Shown: in pieces, positions 1 to 8,321 of the stretch
Layout: each line of letters opens with the position of its first letter
Numbering within the stretch: the stretch's first letter is position 1
From: Bradyrhizobium sp. NFR13
Lineage (GTDB): Bacteria > Pseudomonadota > Alphaproteobacteria > Rhizobiales > Xanthobacteraceae
Assembly (NCBI RefSeq): GCF_900114605.1
Contig: NZ_FOTP01000001.1
Span: forward strand, 1 to 64,000
Length of the DNA stretch: 64,000 nt
Direction: 5' to 3'
Translations under genes and position numbers: made by a program
Notes under the pieces: generated by a model
What the model saw: only the letters and a program-made list of their open reading frames with translations
Database searches by the model: none
What the model was told of the DNA's origin: nothing

Positions 1-126
1 CCCCGCGAACGTGACGATCGCGATCGCCCCTCTCGGTGGGGCAGGACAAAGGGGAATATAAACCTGATGGGGATGCTGTCAATGGAGAATAGGAAAAAAT
101 GTTCGGCGCGTTTCCTCGTCCCAAAC

Positions 127-291
127 TGTCATTCTCAGGCAAACCAATTGGTTTGCCTGAGGGCGCGGCCGGCCCTTGCCGGCCGCGAACCCGGAATTTC
201 AGCATGGGAGTCTCCGATCGAGCCAAACACTCCGAGATTCCGGGTTCGCACTACAGCGGCTTCGCCGCTTTCGTGCGTCCCGGAATGACGA
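127..291. repeat. Palindromic GTCATTCCGG-type dispersed repeat, copy 1, with an inserted perfect palindrome
   Basis: The 446 bases before the first gene hold no convincing gene. They contain a long imperfect inverted repeat. Its left arm has a GTCATTC start and a GAACCCGGAAT block, and its right arm has ATTCCGGGTTCGC and ends CCCGGAATGACGAG. The same arms recur at 4529-4660, and shortened versions lie at 5861-5903 and 43104-43160. In this copy the left outer arm is interrupted by a 28-nt perfect palindrome at 134-161 centred on CCAATTGG. Repeats of this type are common between genes in Bradyrhizobium relatives; the function here is unknown. Confidence 0.75.
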
Positions 292-446
292 GCGGGAGCC
301 TCACCTGTCTCCGTCAGCGCCCACCACACCTCTCGCAGTTACTCCTTACGACTGCCGCGCAATGATCGTTTCAACCGCCCGGCAATGGAACAAAGCGGAT
401 GACCGCAGCTTGTTGCATGCGCAATGTTTGCGTTTGGAGAATTGAA

Positions 447-701
447 ATGAAACGTACCATGATCGCGACAGCCGCCGCGGCATTCTTGGGTCTGGGCTTG
501 ATGCTTCCAGCAAACGCCATGCCGGTCGGCGGGCTTGCACCTGCGAGTTCTGCCAGCGACATCATCCAGGTTCGTGGTGGCCATGGCGGCGGACATCACG
601 GCATGCATCGCGGCGGGCGTGGCCATCATTACGGCTGGGGCCGCGGACGCGGCCATCACTATGGTTGGTCGCGCGGACGGCATCACGGCTGGCGCTGGTG
701 A
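447..701 (+). CDS. Small exported His/Gly-rich protein
   Basis: An 84-aa protein with a clear Sec signal peptide: basic MKRT, an Ala/Leu-rich core, and likely cleavage after ANA near residue 24. The mature part is rich in His, Gly, Arg and Trp. Its last 40 residues are built from repeated GHHYGW / RGRGHH units and end HHGWRW. I chose ATG 447 because GGAGA sits 7 bases upstream; an earlier in-frame ATG at 399 would put the signal peptide inside the protein. Such proteins are usually called hypothetical. The histidine density suggests binding of divalent metal in the periplasm or outside, which is inference. A hairpin terminator follows at 741. Confidence 0.8.
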   Translation: MKRTMIATAAAAFLGLGLMLPANAMPVGGLAPASSASDIIQVRGGHGGGHHGMHRGGRGHHYGWGRGRGHHYGWSRGRHHGWRW

Positions 702-740
702 ACGGCAGCAGACGCGATCAACCTGACATGAACATCATGA

Positions 741-768
741 AGAGCCGCCCGCAGAGGTGGCTCTTTCT
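741..768 (+). terminator. Hairpin terminator after the His/Gly-rich gene
   Basis: A 9-bp stem (AGAGCCGCC pairing with GGTGGCTCT, one G-T pair) with a 6-base loop is followed by TTTCTGTTT. It lies 39 bases after the stop of the 447-701 gene and just before the convergent glpK stop, so it may serve both. Confidence 0.7.
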
Positions 769-785
769 GTTTGGCGAGCAAGCTT

Positions 786-2285
786 TCAATCTTTCCCCGG
801 ATCGCTCGCCAATACGCCCTTCACCGCCTGCGCCCAGCCTTTCAGTTTGCGCGTGCGCGTGGCTTCGCTCATCACCGGACGGAAGCGATGTTCGAGACGC
901 CAGTTGTCAGCGAATTTGGCGGGTTCCGGAAACACGCCGGCCTTGAGACCGGCAAGATAGGCGGCACCCAGCGCAGTGGTCTCCTGGATCATCGGGCGAT
1001 CCACAGGGGCGTTCAACAGATCGGCGAGACGCTGCATGGTCCAGTCCGACGCCGTCATGCCACCATCGACGCGCAGAACAACAGTGGCGGCGGAGACATC
1101 CGGCCAGTCAGCGCGCATCGCCGCATAGAGATCGCGCGTCTGGTAGCAGACGCTTTCCAGCGCGGCATGGGCGAGTTCGGCGGGGCCGGTGTTGCGCGTG
1201 AGACCGAACAGCGCGCCGCGCACATCGGGATTCCAGTAGGGCGCGCCGAGGCCGACAAAGGCCGGCACCAGATAGACCGACTGCAATGAATCGTTCTTGT
1301 CGGCAAGCGGCCCGCTCTCGGCCGCGCTCTTGATGATGCCGAGCCCGTCGCGCAGCCACTGCACGGCCGAACCTGCAACGAAGATCGACCCTTCCAGCGC
1401 ATAGGTCCGCACGCCGTTGAGCTGATAGGCCACGGTGGTCAGCAGCTTGTGCTTCGACACCACCGGCGTGGTGCCGGTGTTGAGCAGCGCAAAACAGCCG
1501 GTGCCGTAAGTGGACTTGATCATGCCCGGCGCAAAACATGCCTGACCTATGGTGGCAGCCTGCTGATCCCCCGCGATACCGCCGATCATGATGGAGCCGC
1601 CGAACAGATCGGTGCTGCCGAAATCGGACGACGAGTCCTGCACCTTCGGCAACATCGCCTTGGGCACGCGGAGCAGCTTCAGCAGCTCGTCATCCCACTC
1701 GCCGGTGTGGATGTTGAACAGCTGCGTGCGCGAGGCATTGGTGGCGTCGGTGGCATGGACCTTCCCCGCCGTCAGCCGCCACAACAGATAGCAATCGACG
1801 GTGCCGAACAGCAATTCGCCGCGCTCGGCGCGGGCGCGCGCGCCCGGCACGTGATCGAGAATCCACGCCACCTTGGTGCCGGAGAAATACGGATCAACGA
1901 TCAGGCCGGTCTTTTGCGTGATCAGCGGCTCGTGGCCGTCCGCCTTCATCTGCGCGCAGATCTCCGCGGTGCGGCGGTCCTGCCAGACGATGGCGCGGTG
2001 CACGGCCTGGCCGGTGACACGGTCCCACACCACCACCGTCTCGCGCTGATTGGTGATGCCGATCGCCGCGATATCCTTCGCGGTGACGCCAGCCTTCTTC
2101 ATCGCCTCGCGGCAAACGGCCAGCGTCGAGGTCCAGATATCCTCAGGCTCGTGCTCGACCCAGCCGGAGGCCGGGAAATGCTGCGGGAATTCCTGCTGCG
2201 CACTGGCCGCGATCGAGATGTCGGCGCGGAAGATCATCGCGCGCGAGGATGTGGTGCCCTGATCGATGGCCATCACGAAAGACAT
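786..2285 (-). CDS. glpK: Glycerol kinase
   Basis: A 499-aa FGGY-family kinase that phosphorylates glycerol with ATP to sn-glycerol 3-phosphate in the cytoplasm. The N-terminal phosphate loop reads DQGTTSSR (about residues 8-15). Family segments [24 protein letters not shown] and the C-terminal [13 protein letters not shown] are all present, and the length is that of bacterial GlpK. No glpF, glpD or glpR lies nearby in the window. The upstream gene on the same strand is a FAD oxidoreductase 101 bases away, so co-transcription is possible but not shown. Confidence 0.95.
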   Translation of the reverse strand: MSFVMAIDQGTTSSRAMIFRADISIAASAQQEFPQHFPASGWVEHEPEDIWTSTLAVCREAMKKAGVTAKDIAAIGITNQRETVVVWDRVTGQAVHRAIVWQDRRTAEICAQMKADGHEPLITQKTGLIVDPYFSGTKVAWILDHVPGARARAERGELLFGTVDCYLLWRLTAGKVHATDATNASRTQLFNIHTGEWDDELLKLLRVPKAMLPKVQDSSSDFGSTDLFGGSIMIGGIAGDQQAATIGQACFAPGMIKSTYGTGCFALLNTGTTPVVSKHKLLTTVAYQLNGVRTYALEGSIFVAGSAVQWLRDGLGIIKSAAESGPLADKNDSLQSVYLVPAFVGLGAPYWNPDVRGALFGLTRNTGPAELAHAALESVCYQTRDLYAAMRADWPDVSAATVVLRVDGGMTASDWTMQRLADLLNAPVDRPMIQETTALGAAYLAGLKAGVFPEPAKFADNWRLEHRFRPVMSEATRTRKLKGWAQAVKGVLASDPGKD

Positions 2286-2386
2286 AGGCGTTTCTTCCCG
2301 GAAGATTGTGGTCGCGTTGTGGTGCGAGACGCAGGCAACCGGATTAGCGCGGGCGCGTCAAGCGGCGCGCCAATCGGCAACGGCGG

Positions 2387-3589
2387 TCAGATCGCGGAGT
2401 CGATCATCATGACCAGAGCGGACGTGATCATCGCAAGCTCGCGTGGCAGCGTCTCGCGGGTCCGTCGCACCATGCCCTCGCCCAGCCGGCCGAAGAAACG
2501 CGCCCAGCGCTGCGCGCGCCAGTACAGCGAATTCTCTATTGTCACCGAGCGCAGCTTGAATGCCTTGCCCGTGGCCCAGGCATCGCATTCCAGCTTCAGC
2601 GGATCGGCGTAATATTGCGCGATCTTGTCGGCGCTCATGCCATCAGTCGCGAGCCAGTTCGGGATATGTATGCTGCAGAGCTGCGCGACATCTGTAAAGA
2701 CCTTGTCGGTGCCGCAGCCGCTGCCCGGACATGGCGAGGCAAAGGCATCGCCGACCAGCACGACGCCGGGCTGGACCACGTTGTCGCTCTCATAGAGATC
2801 GATCGGGCGGATCCTGATATCGCCGGATATCTTGTAGTCACCGATCAGCGCGCGCAGTTTCGGCAGGCAGGCATCAAGCGCCGCCTCCGGCGTCCGGCGC
2901 ATCTTGCGAATCCAGGGATCGTCCGTCTCGCGATAGACGAAAAGGTTGCCGCGCATGGTGTCGCCGATCGGGAACAGCGTGACATAGGCGGTGCGATGAA
3001 CCGTGGTTTCCGCGAAATAGGTCAGCGCAGGAAAGGCGAAACGTGCGCGGTTGACGGGCGCGATATCGAAGCCGACCGAGATCGAATGATTGGCCGAGAT
3101 GACCGGGCGGCCGATATTGAGCTGATTGCGCAGACTGACGCTGGCGCCATTGGCGAGAATGACGAGGCGCGCCGAAATCTTCTCGCCGTTGGACAGGCCG
3201 ACGGTCTGGCGATCATCCGATGTGGCGATCGAGGTCGCCTTGGCGTGGATGATCTCGATGGATGACGGAATCTCGCCGCGCACGGTGTTGACCAGCGTGT
3301 CGTAGAGAAAGCCGTGCTGCTGGCTCGGGCGTTTGTCGATGACGCGACCGAAGCGCGCGATCCAGATCTCGTCGTCATGGGTAGCGGCACCGAGCACCGC
3401 ATCGACGAGACCCGTCTTGCGCAGCCGCTCGAGCTGGACGCCGCCGCTGATCTTCTCGCAGCGCAGTTCAGGCGGATGGACCTGATGCGGCTCGATCAGG
3501 ATCGCAGACATACCGGCGCGACCAAGCATTGCCGCAGCCGTCGACCCGGCGAGGCCGCCACCAATGATCGCGATATCCGTCTGCCGCAC
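2387..3589 (-). CDS. FAD-dependent oxidoreductase (geranylgeranyl-reductase / tryptophan-halogenase-like fold)
   Basis: A 400-aa flavoprotein. The N-terminus has a Rossmann dinucleotide motif, AIIGGGLAGSTAAAML (about residues 8-23), followed by an acidic-end strand (ILIEPH). The second FAD motif, VVLVGDAFASPCPGSGCG, lies near residue 285. This pattern fits group A flavin monooxygenases and related reductases; the substrate cannot be read from sequence. It lies between an SDR and glpK on the same strand, with 136 and 101 bases of spacing, so it may be the distal part of the pim transcript or separate. Confidence 0.8.
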   Translation of the reverse strand: MRQTDIAIIGGGLAGSTAAAMLGRAGMSAILIEPHQVHPPELRCEKISGGVQLERLRKTGLVDAVLGAATHDDEIWIARFGRVIDKRPSQQHGFLYDTLVNTVRGEIPSSIEIIHAKATSIATSDDRQTVGLSNGEKISARLVILANGASVSLRNQLNIGRPVISANHSISVGFDIAPVNRARFAFPALTYFAETTVHRTAYVTLFPIGDTMRGNLFVYRETDDPWIRKMRRTPEAALDACLPKLRALIGDYKISGDIRIRPIDLYESDNVVQPGVVLVGDAFASPCPGSGCGTDKVFTDVAQLCSIHIPNWLATDGMSADKIAQYYADPLKLECDAWATGKAFKLRSVTIENSLYWRAQRWARFFGRLGEGMVRRTRETLPRELAMITSALVMMIDSAI

Positions 3590-3725
3590 GGGAGCTCTCC
3601 AGCTACGGCCATCCGTGCGCCCGAAATGTTAAAAAACGGGAAAGGATTGAGGCAGGCGGTGGGGCGTTACCGCGGGAGATTTGTTTCCAGCGGTTTCGCA
3701 CTACCGGAGGAGAAAAAGCCGGAAA

Positions 3726-4496
3726 TTACACCGAAGCGGTCGTCACGCCGCCGTCGATGACGATGGTCTGGCCGGTCATGAAGGTGGAGGAATCCGAACC
3801 GAGATAGGCCACGGCGCCGGCAATCTCGTGGGGCTCGCCGATCCGGCGCAGCGGCGTGGTCGCGGTGCGGCGCTTGAGATTGGCCTCGTCTTCCCACAGC
3901 GCTTTCGCGAAGTCGGTCTTCACCAGACCCGGCGCAATGCAATTGACGCGCACACCCTTGGGTCCCCATTCGCCGGCAAGCGAGCGGCACAGGGCGAAGT
4001 CGGCGGCTTTCGAAATGCCGTAGGCGCCGATCACCGTGGAGCCGCGCAGACCGCCGATGGACGAGATGATGACCACGGAGCCCTTGCCGCGCTCGGCCAT
4101 GGCCGGGATCGCCTTGGCGCAAAGCCAGATGTTGCTCTTGACGTTGGAGCCCATGATCTTGTCGAAGGCCTCATCCGCGATATCGAGCAGCGGGCCGTAA
4201 TAGGGATTCACCGCGGCGTTGCAGACCAGGATGTCGATCGGACCATAGTGCTTGACCGTGCCATCGATCAGCGCTTCGACCTCGTCACGGCGCGAGATGT
4301 TGCAGGGAATGACATGGGCATCGCCGCCATTGGCCTTGATGCCATCGACCACGGCCTGACAGGCATCGGCCTTGCGGCTGGAGACGACGACCTTGGCACC
4401 AAGCTGCGCCAGCAATTCCGCGGAGGCCTTGCCGATGCCGCGGCTGGAGCCGGTGATGACGGCGACCTTGCCGGTGAGATCGAAGGGATTTTTCAC
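3726..4496 (-). CDS. SDR-family NAD(P)-dependent oxidoreductase downstream of pimD
   Basis: A 256-aa classical short-chain dehydrogenase. It has the cofactor motif TGSSRGIG (about residues 15-22), NAAVN at the end of beta-4, catalytic Ser in IISSIGG and the YxxxK pair in GAYGISKAA. The C-terminus reads MTGQTIVIDGG, as usual for the family. It follows pimD on the same strand, separated by 191 bases that hold a palindromic repeat. It may act on a hydroxyacyl intermediate or be unrelated; the sequence does not decide. Confidence 0.85.
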   Translation of the reverse strand: MKNPFDLTGKVAVITGSSRGIGKASAELLAQLGAKVVVSSRKADACQAVVDGIKANGGDAHVIPCNISRRDEVEALIDGTVKHYGPIDILVCNAAVNPYYGPLLDIADEAFDKIMGSNVKSNIWLCAKAIPAMAERGKGSVVIISSIGGLRGSTVIGAYGISKAADFALCRSLAGEWGPKGVRVNCIAPGLVKTDFAKALWEDEANLKRRTATTPLRRIGEPHEIAGAVAYLGSDSSTFMTGQTIVIDGGVTTASV

Positions 4497-4528
4497 GGGC
4501 GGTCTCCTTGATGGTTTTGAGTCTCTAG

Positions 4529-4660
4529 CTCGTCATTCCGGGGCGTGGCCGGCGCTTGCCGGACGCGAACCCGGAATCTCGACGTGTTTTGCACGAAGCC
4601 TTCCATCTCGGGATTCCGGGTTCGCGCGAGCTTGACGCTCGCGCGCCCCGGAATGACGAG
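4529..4660. repeat. Palindromic GTCATTCCGG-type repeat, copy 2, in the pimD-SDR gap
   Basis: A 132-base nearly symmetric element. It starts CTCGTCATTCCGGGGCG and ends CGCCCCGGAATGACGAG, with inner arms GAACCCGGAATCTCG and CGGGATTCCGGGTTC. As RNA it would fold into one long hairpin. It fills most of the gap between pimD and the downstream SDR. Confidence 0.85.
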
Positions 4661-4687
4661 TATGTGGCTGGAACGACGCGCGTGTCG

Positions 4688-5830
4688 TTACTCCGTGATC
4701 CCGCCCGCCTGCGCCACGCGGCGCAGGTGATAATCGGCATCGCCGAACTGCTGCTCGATCATGGTCAGCCGCTTGAAGTAGTGGCCGATCTTGTACTCCA
4801 TGGTCACGCCGACGCCGCCATGCAGCTGCACGCCGCCCTGACCGACGAAGCGCGCGGAGCGGCCGATCTGCACCTTGGCAGCAGCGACCGTCTTGGTGCG
4901 TTCGTCGAGGTCAGTGAAGCTCGAGGCCATCGAAGCGAGGTACGACATGCTGCGCGCGGTCTCCAGCGCGGTGAACATGTCGGCCGCACGGTGCTGCAGC
5001 GCCTGGAACGAGCCGATGGCGACGCCGAACTGCTTGCGCTCCTTGATGTATTCGACGGAGATCTTCAGCGCCTCTTCCATCGCGCCGACCGCTTCGGCGC
5101 AGAGCGCGATGCGCGCGTCGTCGACGACCTGATTGACAACAGACAGGCCATCCTCGGCATTGCCGATCACAGCATCAGCGCCGACCTCGACATTGTTCAG
5201 CTTGATATCGGCGGCGCGGCTGCCGTCCTGCGTCTCATAGCCCTTGATGTCGACACCCTTGGCATTGCCCGGCACCAGAAACACGCCGACGCCCTTGGCA
5301 TCGCGCTGGCCGCCAGCCGTGCGCGCAGTGACGATCAGCGTATCGGCGGTGTCGCCGTGACCGACGACGAACTTCTCGCCGGACAGCACATAGCCCGAAC
5401 CGCTCTTCTTCGCTGAGGTCGTGACATCACCGAGATCGTAGCGCGAGTTCTTTTCGAGCTGCGCGAAGGCCAGCGTCTTCGATCCGTCGATGATGCCCGG
5501 CAGATGCGCGGCACGCTGTTCGGCCGAGCCACGGCGCAGGAAGCCGCCGCCCAGCACCACCGTGTCGAGGTAGGGCTCGACCACGAGATTGCGGCCCAGC
5601 GCTTCCATCACGATCATGGTCTCGATCGGACCGGCGCCGAAGCCGCCGTCATCTTCCGAGAACGGCAGACCGAGCAGGCCCTGTTCGGCGAACGTGCCCC
5701 AGACATCGCGGCTCCAGCCGCCCTTTTCGGCGCGATACTTCTTGCGAGCCTCGAACTCGTAGGACGATTTCAAGAGACCGTCGACACTGTCCTTGAGGAG
5801 GCGCTGCTCCTCGGAAAGATCAAAATCCAT
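4688..5830 (-). CDS. pimD: Acyl-CoA dehydrogenase, pimeloyl-CoA dehydrogenase small-subunit type
   Basis: A 380-aa acyl-CoA dehydrogenase beginning MDFDLSEEQRLLKDSVDGLL, as in the PimD group. ACAD landmarks include the central beta-domain (FAQLEKNSRYDLGDVTTSAKK), ERKQFGVAIGSFQALQHRAADM, and the C-terminal QLHGGVGVTMEYKIGHYFKRL. It should pair with PimC to introduce the 2,3 double bond into dicarboxylyl-CoA esters, passing electrons to ETF. It lies downstream of pimC, separated by an 87-base gap that carries a repeat. The assignment to pim rests on gene order as well as sequence. Confidence 0.85.
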   Translation of the reverse strand: MDFDLSEEQRLLKDSVDGLLKSSYEFEARKKYRAEKGGWSRDVWGTFAEQGLLGLPFSEDDGGFGAGPIETMIVMEALGRNLVVEPYLDTVVLGGGFLRRGSAEQRAAHLPGIIDGSKTLAFAQLEKNSRYDLGDVTTSAKKSGSGYVLSGEKFVVGHGDTADTLIVTARTAGGQRDAKGVGVFLVPGNAKGVDIKGYETQDGSRAADIKLNNVEVGADAVIGNAEDGLSVVNQVVDDARIALCAEAVGAMEEALKISVEYIKERKQFGVAIGSFQALQHRAADMFTALETARSMSYLASMASSFTDLDERTKTVAAAKVQIGRSARFVGQGGVQLHGGVGVTMEYKIGHYFKRLTMIEQQFGDADYHLRRVAQAGGITE

Positions 5831-5860
5831 TTTTTCTTTTCCTCAAAAATCCAGAATGGA

Positions 5861-5903
5861 GTCATCCCGGGGTCGCGCTTGCGCGCGCCCGCCCCGGAAT
5901 GAC
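5861..5903. repeat. Palindromic GTCATTCCGG-type repeat, copy 3 (short), between pimC and pimD
   Basis: A short hairpin form of the same family: GTCATCCCGGGG at the left, CCCCGGAATGAC at the right, with a GC-rich middle. It sits inside the pim operon and could act as an RNA processing or stability element. Confidence 0.75.
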
Positions 5904-5917
5904 GTCGTGTGGTTAGA

Positions 5918-7105
5918 TCACAGCCCCAGCACCGCTTTCGCGATGATGTTGCGCTGGATCTCGTTGGAGCCGCCATAGATCGACACCTTGCGGTAGTTGA
6001 AATAGGTCGGCGCGATCGGCGAGGCCCAGTCGCCCTCCTCGTTCTGCCCCTCGCCTTCCGGCATGAAGGGCAGCGCGAACGGGCCGGTGACTTCGAGCAG
6101 CAGCTCGGTGAGCGTTTGCTGGATTTCCGAACCCTTGATCTTCAGGATCGACGAGGCCGGATCCGGCTTGCCCTTGCCATGCTTGCCTTCGGCGGCGACG
6201 ACGCGCATCTGCGTCAGTTCGAGCGCCTTCAGCTCGATCTCGGTGGCCGCGAGCTTCTGGCGGAACTGCGGGTCCTCGATCAGCGGCTTGTCGCCGGACA
6301 TGACGCTGGATGCGAGTTCCTTGATGCGGCGGATGCGCTCCTTCGACATGCCGACGCGCGCGATGTTGACGCGCTCGTTGCCGAGCAGGAACTTGGCGTA
6401 ATCCCAGCCCTTGTTCTCCTCACCGACGAGGTTTTCGGCCGGCACCACGACGTCATCGAAGAACACTTCGTTGACTTCGACACCGCCATCGATGGTCTGG
6501 ATCGGACGGCGAGTGATGCCCTTCGACTTCATATCGATGAGGATGAAGGAGATGCCCGACTGCTTCTTGGCATCGGGATCGGTGCGGCAGAGACAGAAGA
6601 TCCAGTCGGCATGCTGCGCCAGCGTGGTCCAGGTCTTCTGGCCGTTGACGATATAGGTGTCGCCCTTCTTCTTCGCCGTTGTCTTCAGCGAGGCGAGGTC
6701 CGAACCCGAGCCCGGCTCCGAGAAGCCCTGGCACCACCAGTCGTCCATATTGGCGATGCGCGGCAGGAAGTGCTTCTTCTGCTGCTCATTGCCAAAGGTG
6801 TAGATGACCGGACCGACCATGTTGACGCCGAACGGCAGCGGCGGCGGCGCGGGGGTCTTCTGCAGTTCTTCGAGGAAGATGTACTGCTTCGCCGCGCTCC
6901 AGCCGGTGCCGCCATATTCGACCGGCCAATGCGGGACGGCCCAGCCCTTCTTGTTGAGTGTGCGCTGCCAGTTCACCAGATCTTCCTTTGACGTGTGGTG
7001 ACCTTCCTGCAGCTTCTTGCGCACGGCCGGGTCGAGGCTTTCGCGGAAAAAGGTGCGCACCTCGTCGCGGAATGCTGTTTCTTCTTTGCTGAAGCTCAGA
7101 TCCAT
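5918..7105 (-). CDS. pimC: Acyl-CoA dehydrogenase, pimeloyl-CoA dehydrogenase large-subunit type
   Basis: A 395-aa acyl-CoA dehydrogenase. I chose the start at 7105 (MDLSFSKEETAFRDEVRTFF) because GGAGG lies 6 bases upstream and family N-termini begin there; an in-frame ATG at 7174 would run into the preceding gene. Landmarks are WCQGFSEPGSGSDLASL (substrate/FAD region, about residue 130), YIVNGQKTWTTLAQHADW, and the C-terminal IYGGSNEIQRNIIAKAVLGL with the FAD-binding NEIQ. It lies 28 bases downstream of pimB. Role: partner of PimD in the first oxidation of dicarboxylyl-CoA. Confidence 0.87.
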   Translation of the reverse strand: MDLSFSKEETAFRDEVRTFFRESLDPAVRKKLQEGHHTSKEDLVNWQRTLNKKGWAVPHWPVEYGGTGWSAAKQYIFLEELQKTPAPPPLPFGVNMVGPVIYTFGNEQQKKHFLPRIANMDDWWCQGFSEPGSGSDLASLKTTAKKKGDTYIVNGQKTWTTLAQHADWIFCLCRTDPDAKKQSGISFILIDMKSKGITRRPIQTIDGGVEVNEVFFDDVVVPAENLVGEENKGWDYAKFLLGNERVNIARVGMSKERIRRIKELASSVMSGDKPLIEDPQFRQKLAATEIELKALELTQMRVVAAEGKHGKGKPDPASSILKIKGSEIQQTLTELLLEVTGPFALPFMPEGEGQNEEGDWASPIAPTYFNYRKVSIYGGSNEIQRNIIAKAVLGL

Positions 7106-7133
7106 CGGATCCTCCTTGTGAGCAGATTTGTAA

Positions 7134-8321
7134 TTACTGAACAATCTCGAGCAGGCCGGCAGAGCCCATGCCACCGCCGACGCACATGGTGACGACGGCG
7201 TATTTCGCCTTGCGGCGACGGCCTTCGATCAATGCGTGCCCGGCGAGACGTGCGCCCGACATGCCATAGGGATGGCCGACCGAGATCGCGCCGCCATTGA
7301 CGTTGAGCTTCTCCGGATCGATGCCGAGCTTGTCGCGGCAGTACAGAACCTGCACGGCGAAGGCTTCATTGAGCTCCCAGAGATCGATGTCCTCGATCTT
7401 GAGGCCATGACGCTTCAAGAGGCGCGGCACGGCGAACACCGGACCGATGCCCATCTCGTCCGGCTCGCAACCGGCGGAGACGAAGCCGCGGAAGATACCG
7501 AGCGGCTTGAGTCCCTTCTGCGCGGCGAGCTTGTCGCTCATGATCACGGTGGCGCTGGCGCCGTCCGAGAGCTGCGAGGCATTGCCGGCGGTGATGGTGA
7601 AGCCGTCGCCGCGCACAGCTTTCAACCCGGCGAGACCTTCCGCGGTGGTTTCCGGACGCGGACCTTCATCCTTGGACAGCGTGATGTCCTTGAACGAGAC
7701 TTCGCCGGTCGCCTTGTCGACGACGCCCATTTTGGTGGAGATCGGCGCCAGCTCGTCGTTGAACTTGCCGCCCTGCTGCGCGGCCGCGGTGCGGCGCTGG
7801 CTCTCCAGCGAATATTCGTCCTGACGCTCGCGCGAGATGTTGTAGCGCTTGGCCACCGTCTCGGCGGTGTCGAGCATCGGCATATAGACGTCGCCCTTGA
7901 TCTTCATCAATTCGGGATCGACGGTGTGGAACTTGTTGGCATGCTCGTTCTGCACCAGCGAGATCGACTCGCCGCCGCCGCCAACCGCGATCTCGACGCC
8001 GTCGAAGATCACCGAGCGTGCAGCCAGTGCAATCGCCTGCAGGCCCGAAGCGCACTGGCGATCGATGGTGGTACCGCCGACGGTCACCGGCAGGCCGGCG
8101 CGGAGCAGCGCCTTGCGTGCGATATTGCCGCCGGTCGCGCCCTGCTGCAGGGCTGCACCCATCACCACGTCCTCAACTTCCTTGGGGTCGATGCCGGCGC
8201 GCTTGACGGCATGCTCGATCGCATGGCCGAGCAGCGTAGCGCCTTCGGTGGCGTTCAATGCGCCGCGAAAGGCCTTGCCGATCGGCGTGCGGGCGGTGGA
8301 AACGATAACGGCTTCGGTCAT
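7134..8321 (-). CDS. pimB: Acetyl-CoA acetyltransferase (thiolase)
   Basis: A 395-aa thiolase. The nucleophilic Cys is in DRQCASGLQ (about residue 90). The C-terminal catalytic blocks are [19 protein letters not shown] and the second Cys in [11 protein letters not shown]. It cleaves 3-ketoacyl-CoA to acetyl-CoA and a shortened acyl-CoA. Its ATG at 8321 overlaps the stop of pimA by four bases, which points to translational coupling. Length and order match the pim cluster of Rhodopseudomonas palustris. Confidence 0.92.
   Translation of the reverse strand: MTEAVIVSTARTPIGKAFRGALNATEGATLLGHAIEHAVKRAGIDPKEVEDVVMGAALQQGATGGNIARKALLRAGLPVTVGGTTIDRQCASGLQAIALAARSVIFDGVEIAVGGGGESISLVQNEHANKFHTVDPELMKIKGDVYMPMLDTAETVAKRYNISRERQDEYSLESQRRTAAAQQGGKFNDELAPISTKMGVVDKATGEVSFKDITLSKDEGPRPETTAEGLAGLKAVRGDGFTITAGNASQLSDGASATVIMSDKLAAQKGLKPLGIFRGFVSAGCEPDEMGIGPVFAVPRLLKRHGLKIEDIDLWELNEAFAVQVLYCRDKLGIDPEKLNVNGGAISVGHPYGMSGARLAGHALIEGRRRKAKYAVVTMCVGGGMGSAGLLEIVQ

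Noticed and set aside
1449-2612. Long open frame (387 aa) opposite glpK
   Set aside because: Antisense to a certain gene; Arg/His/Gly-rich, low-complexity translation typical of GC-rich shadow frames.
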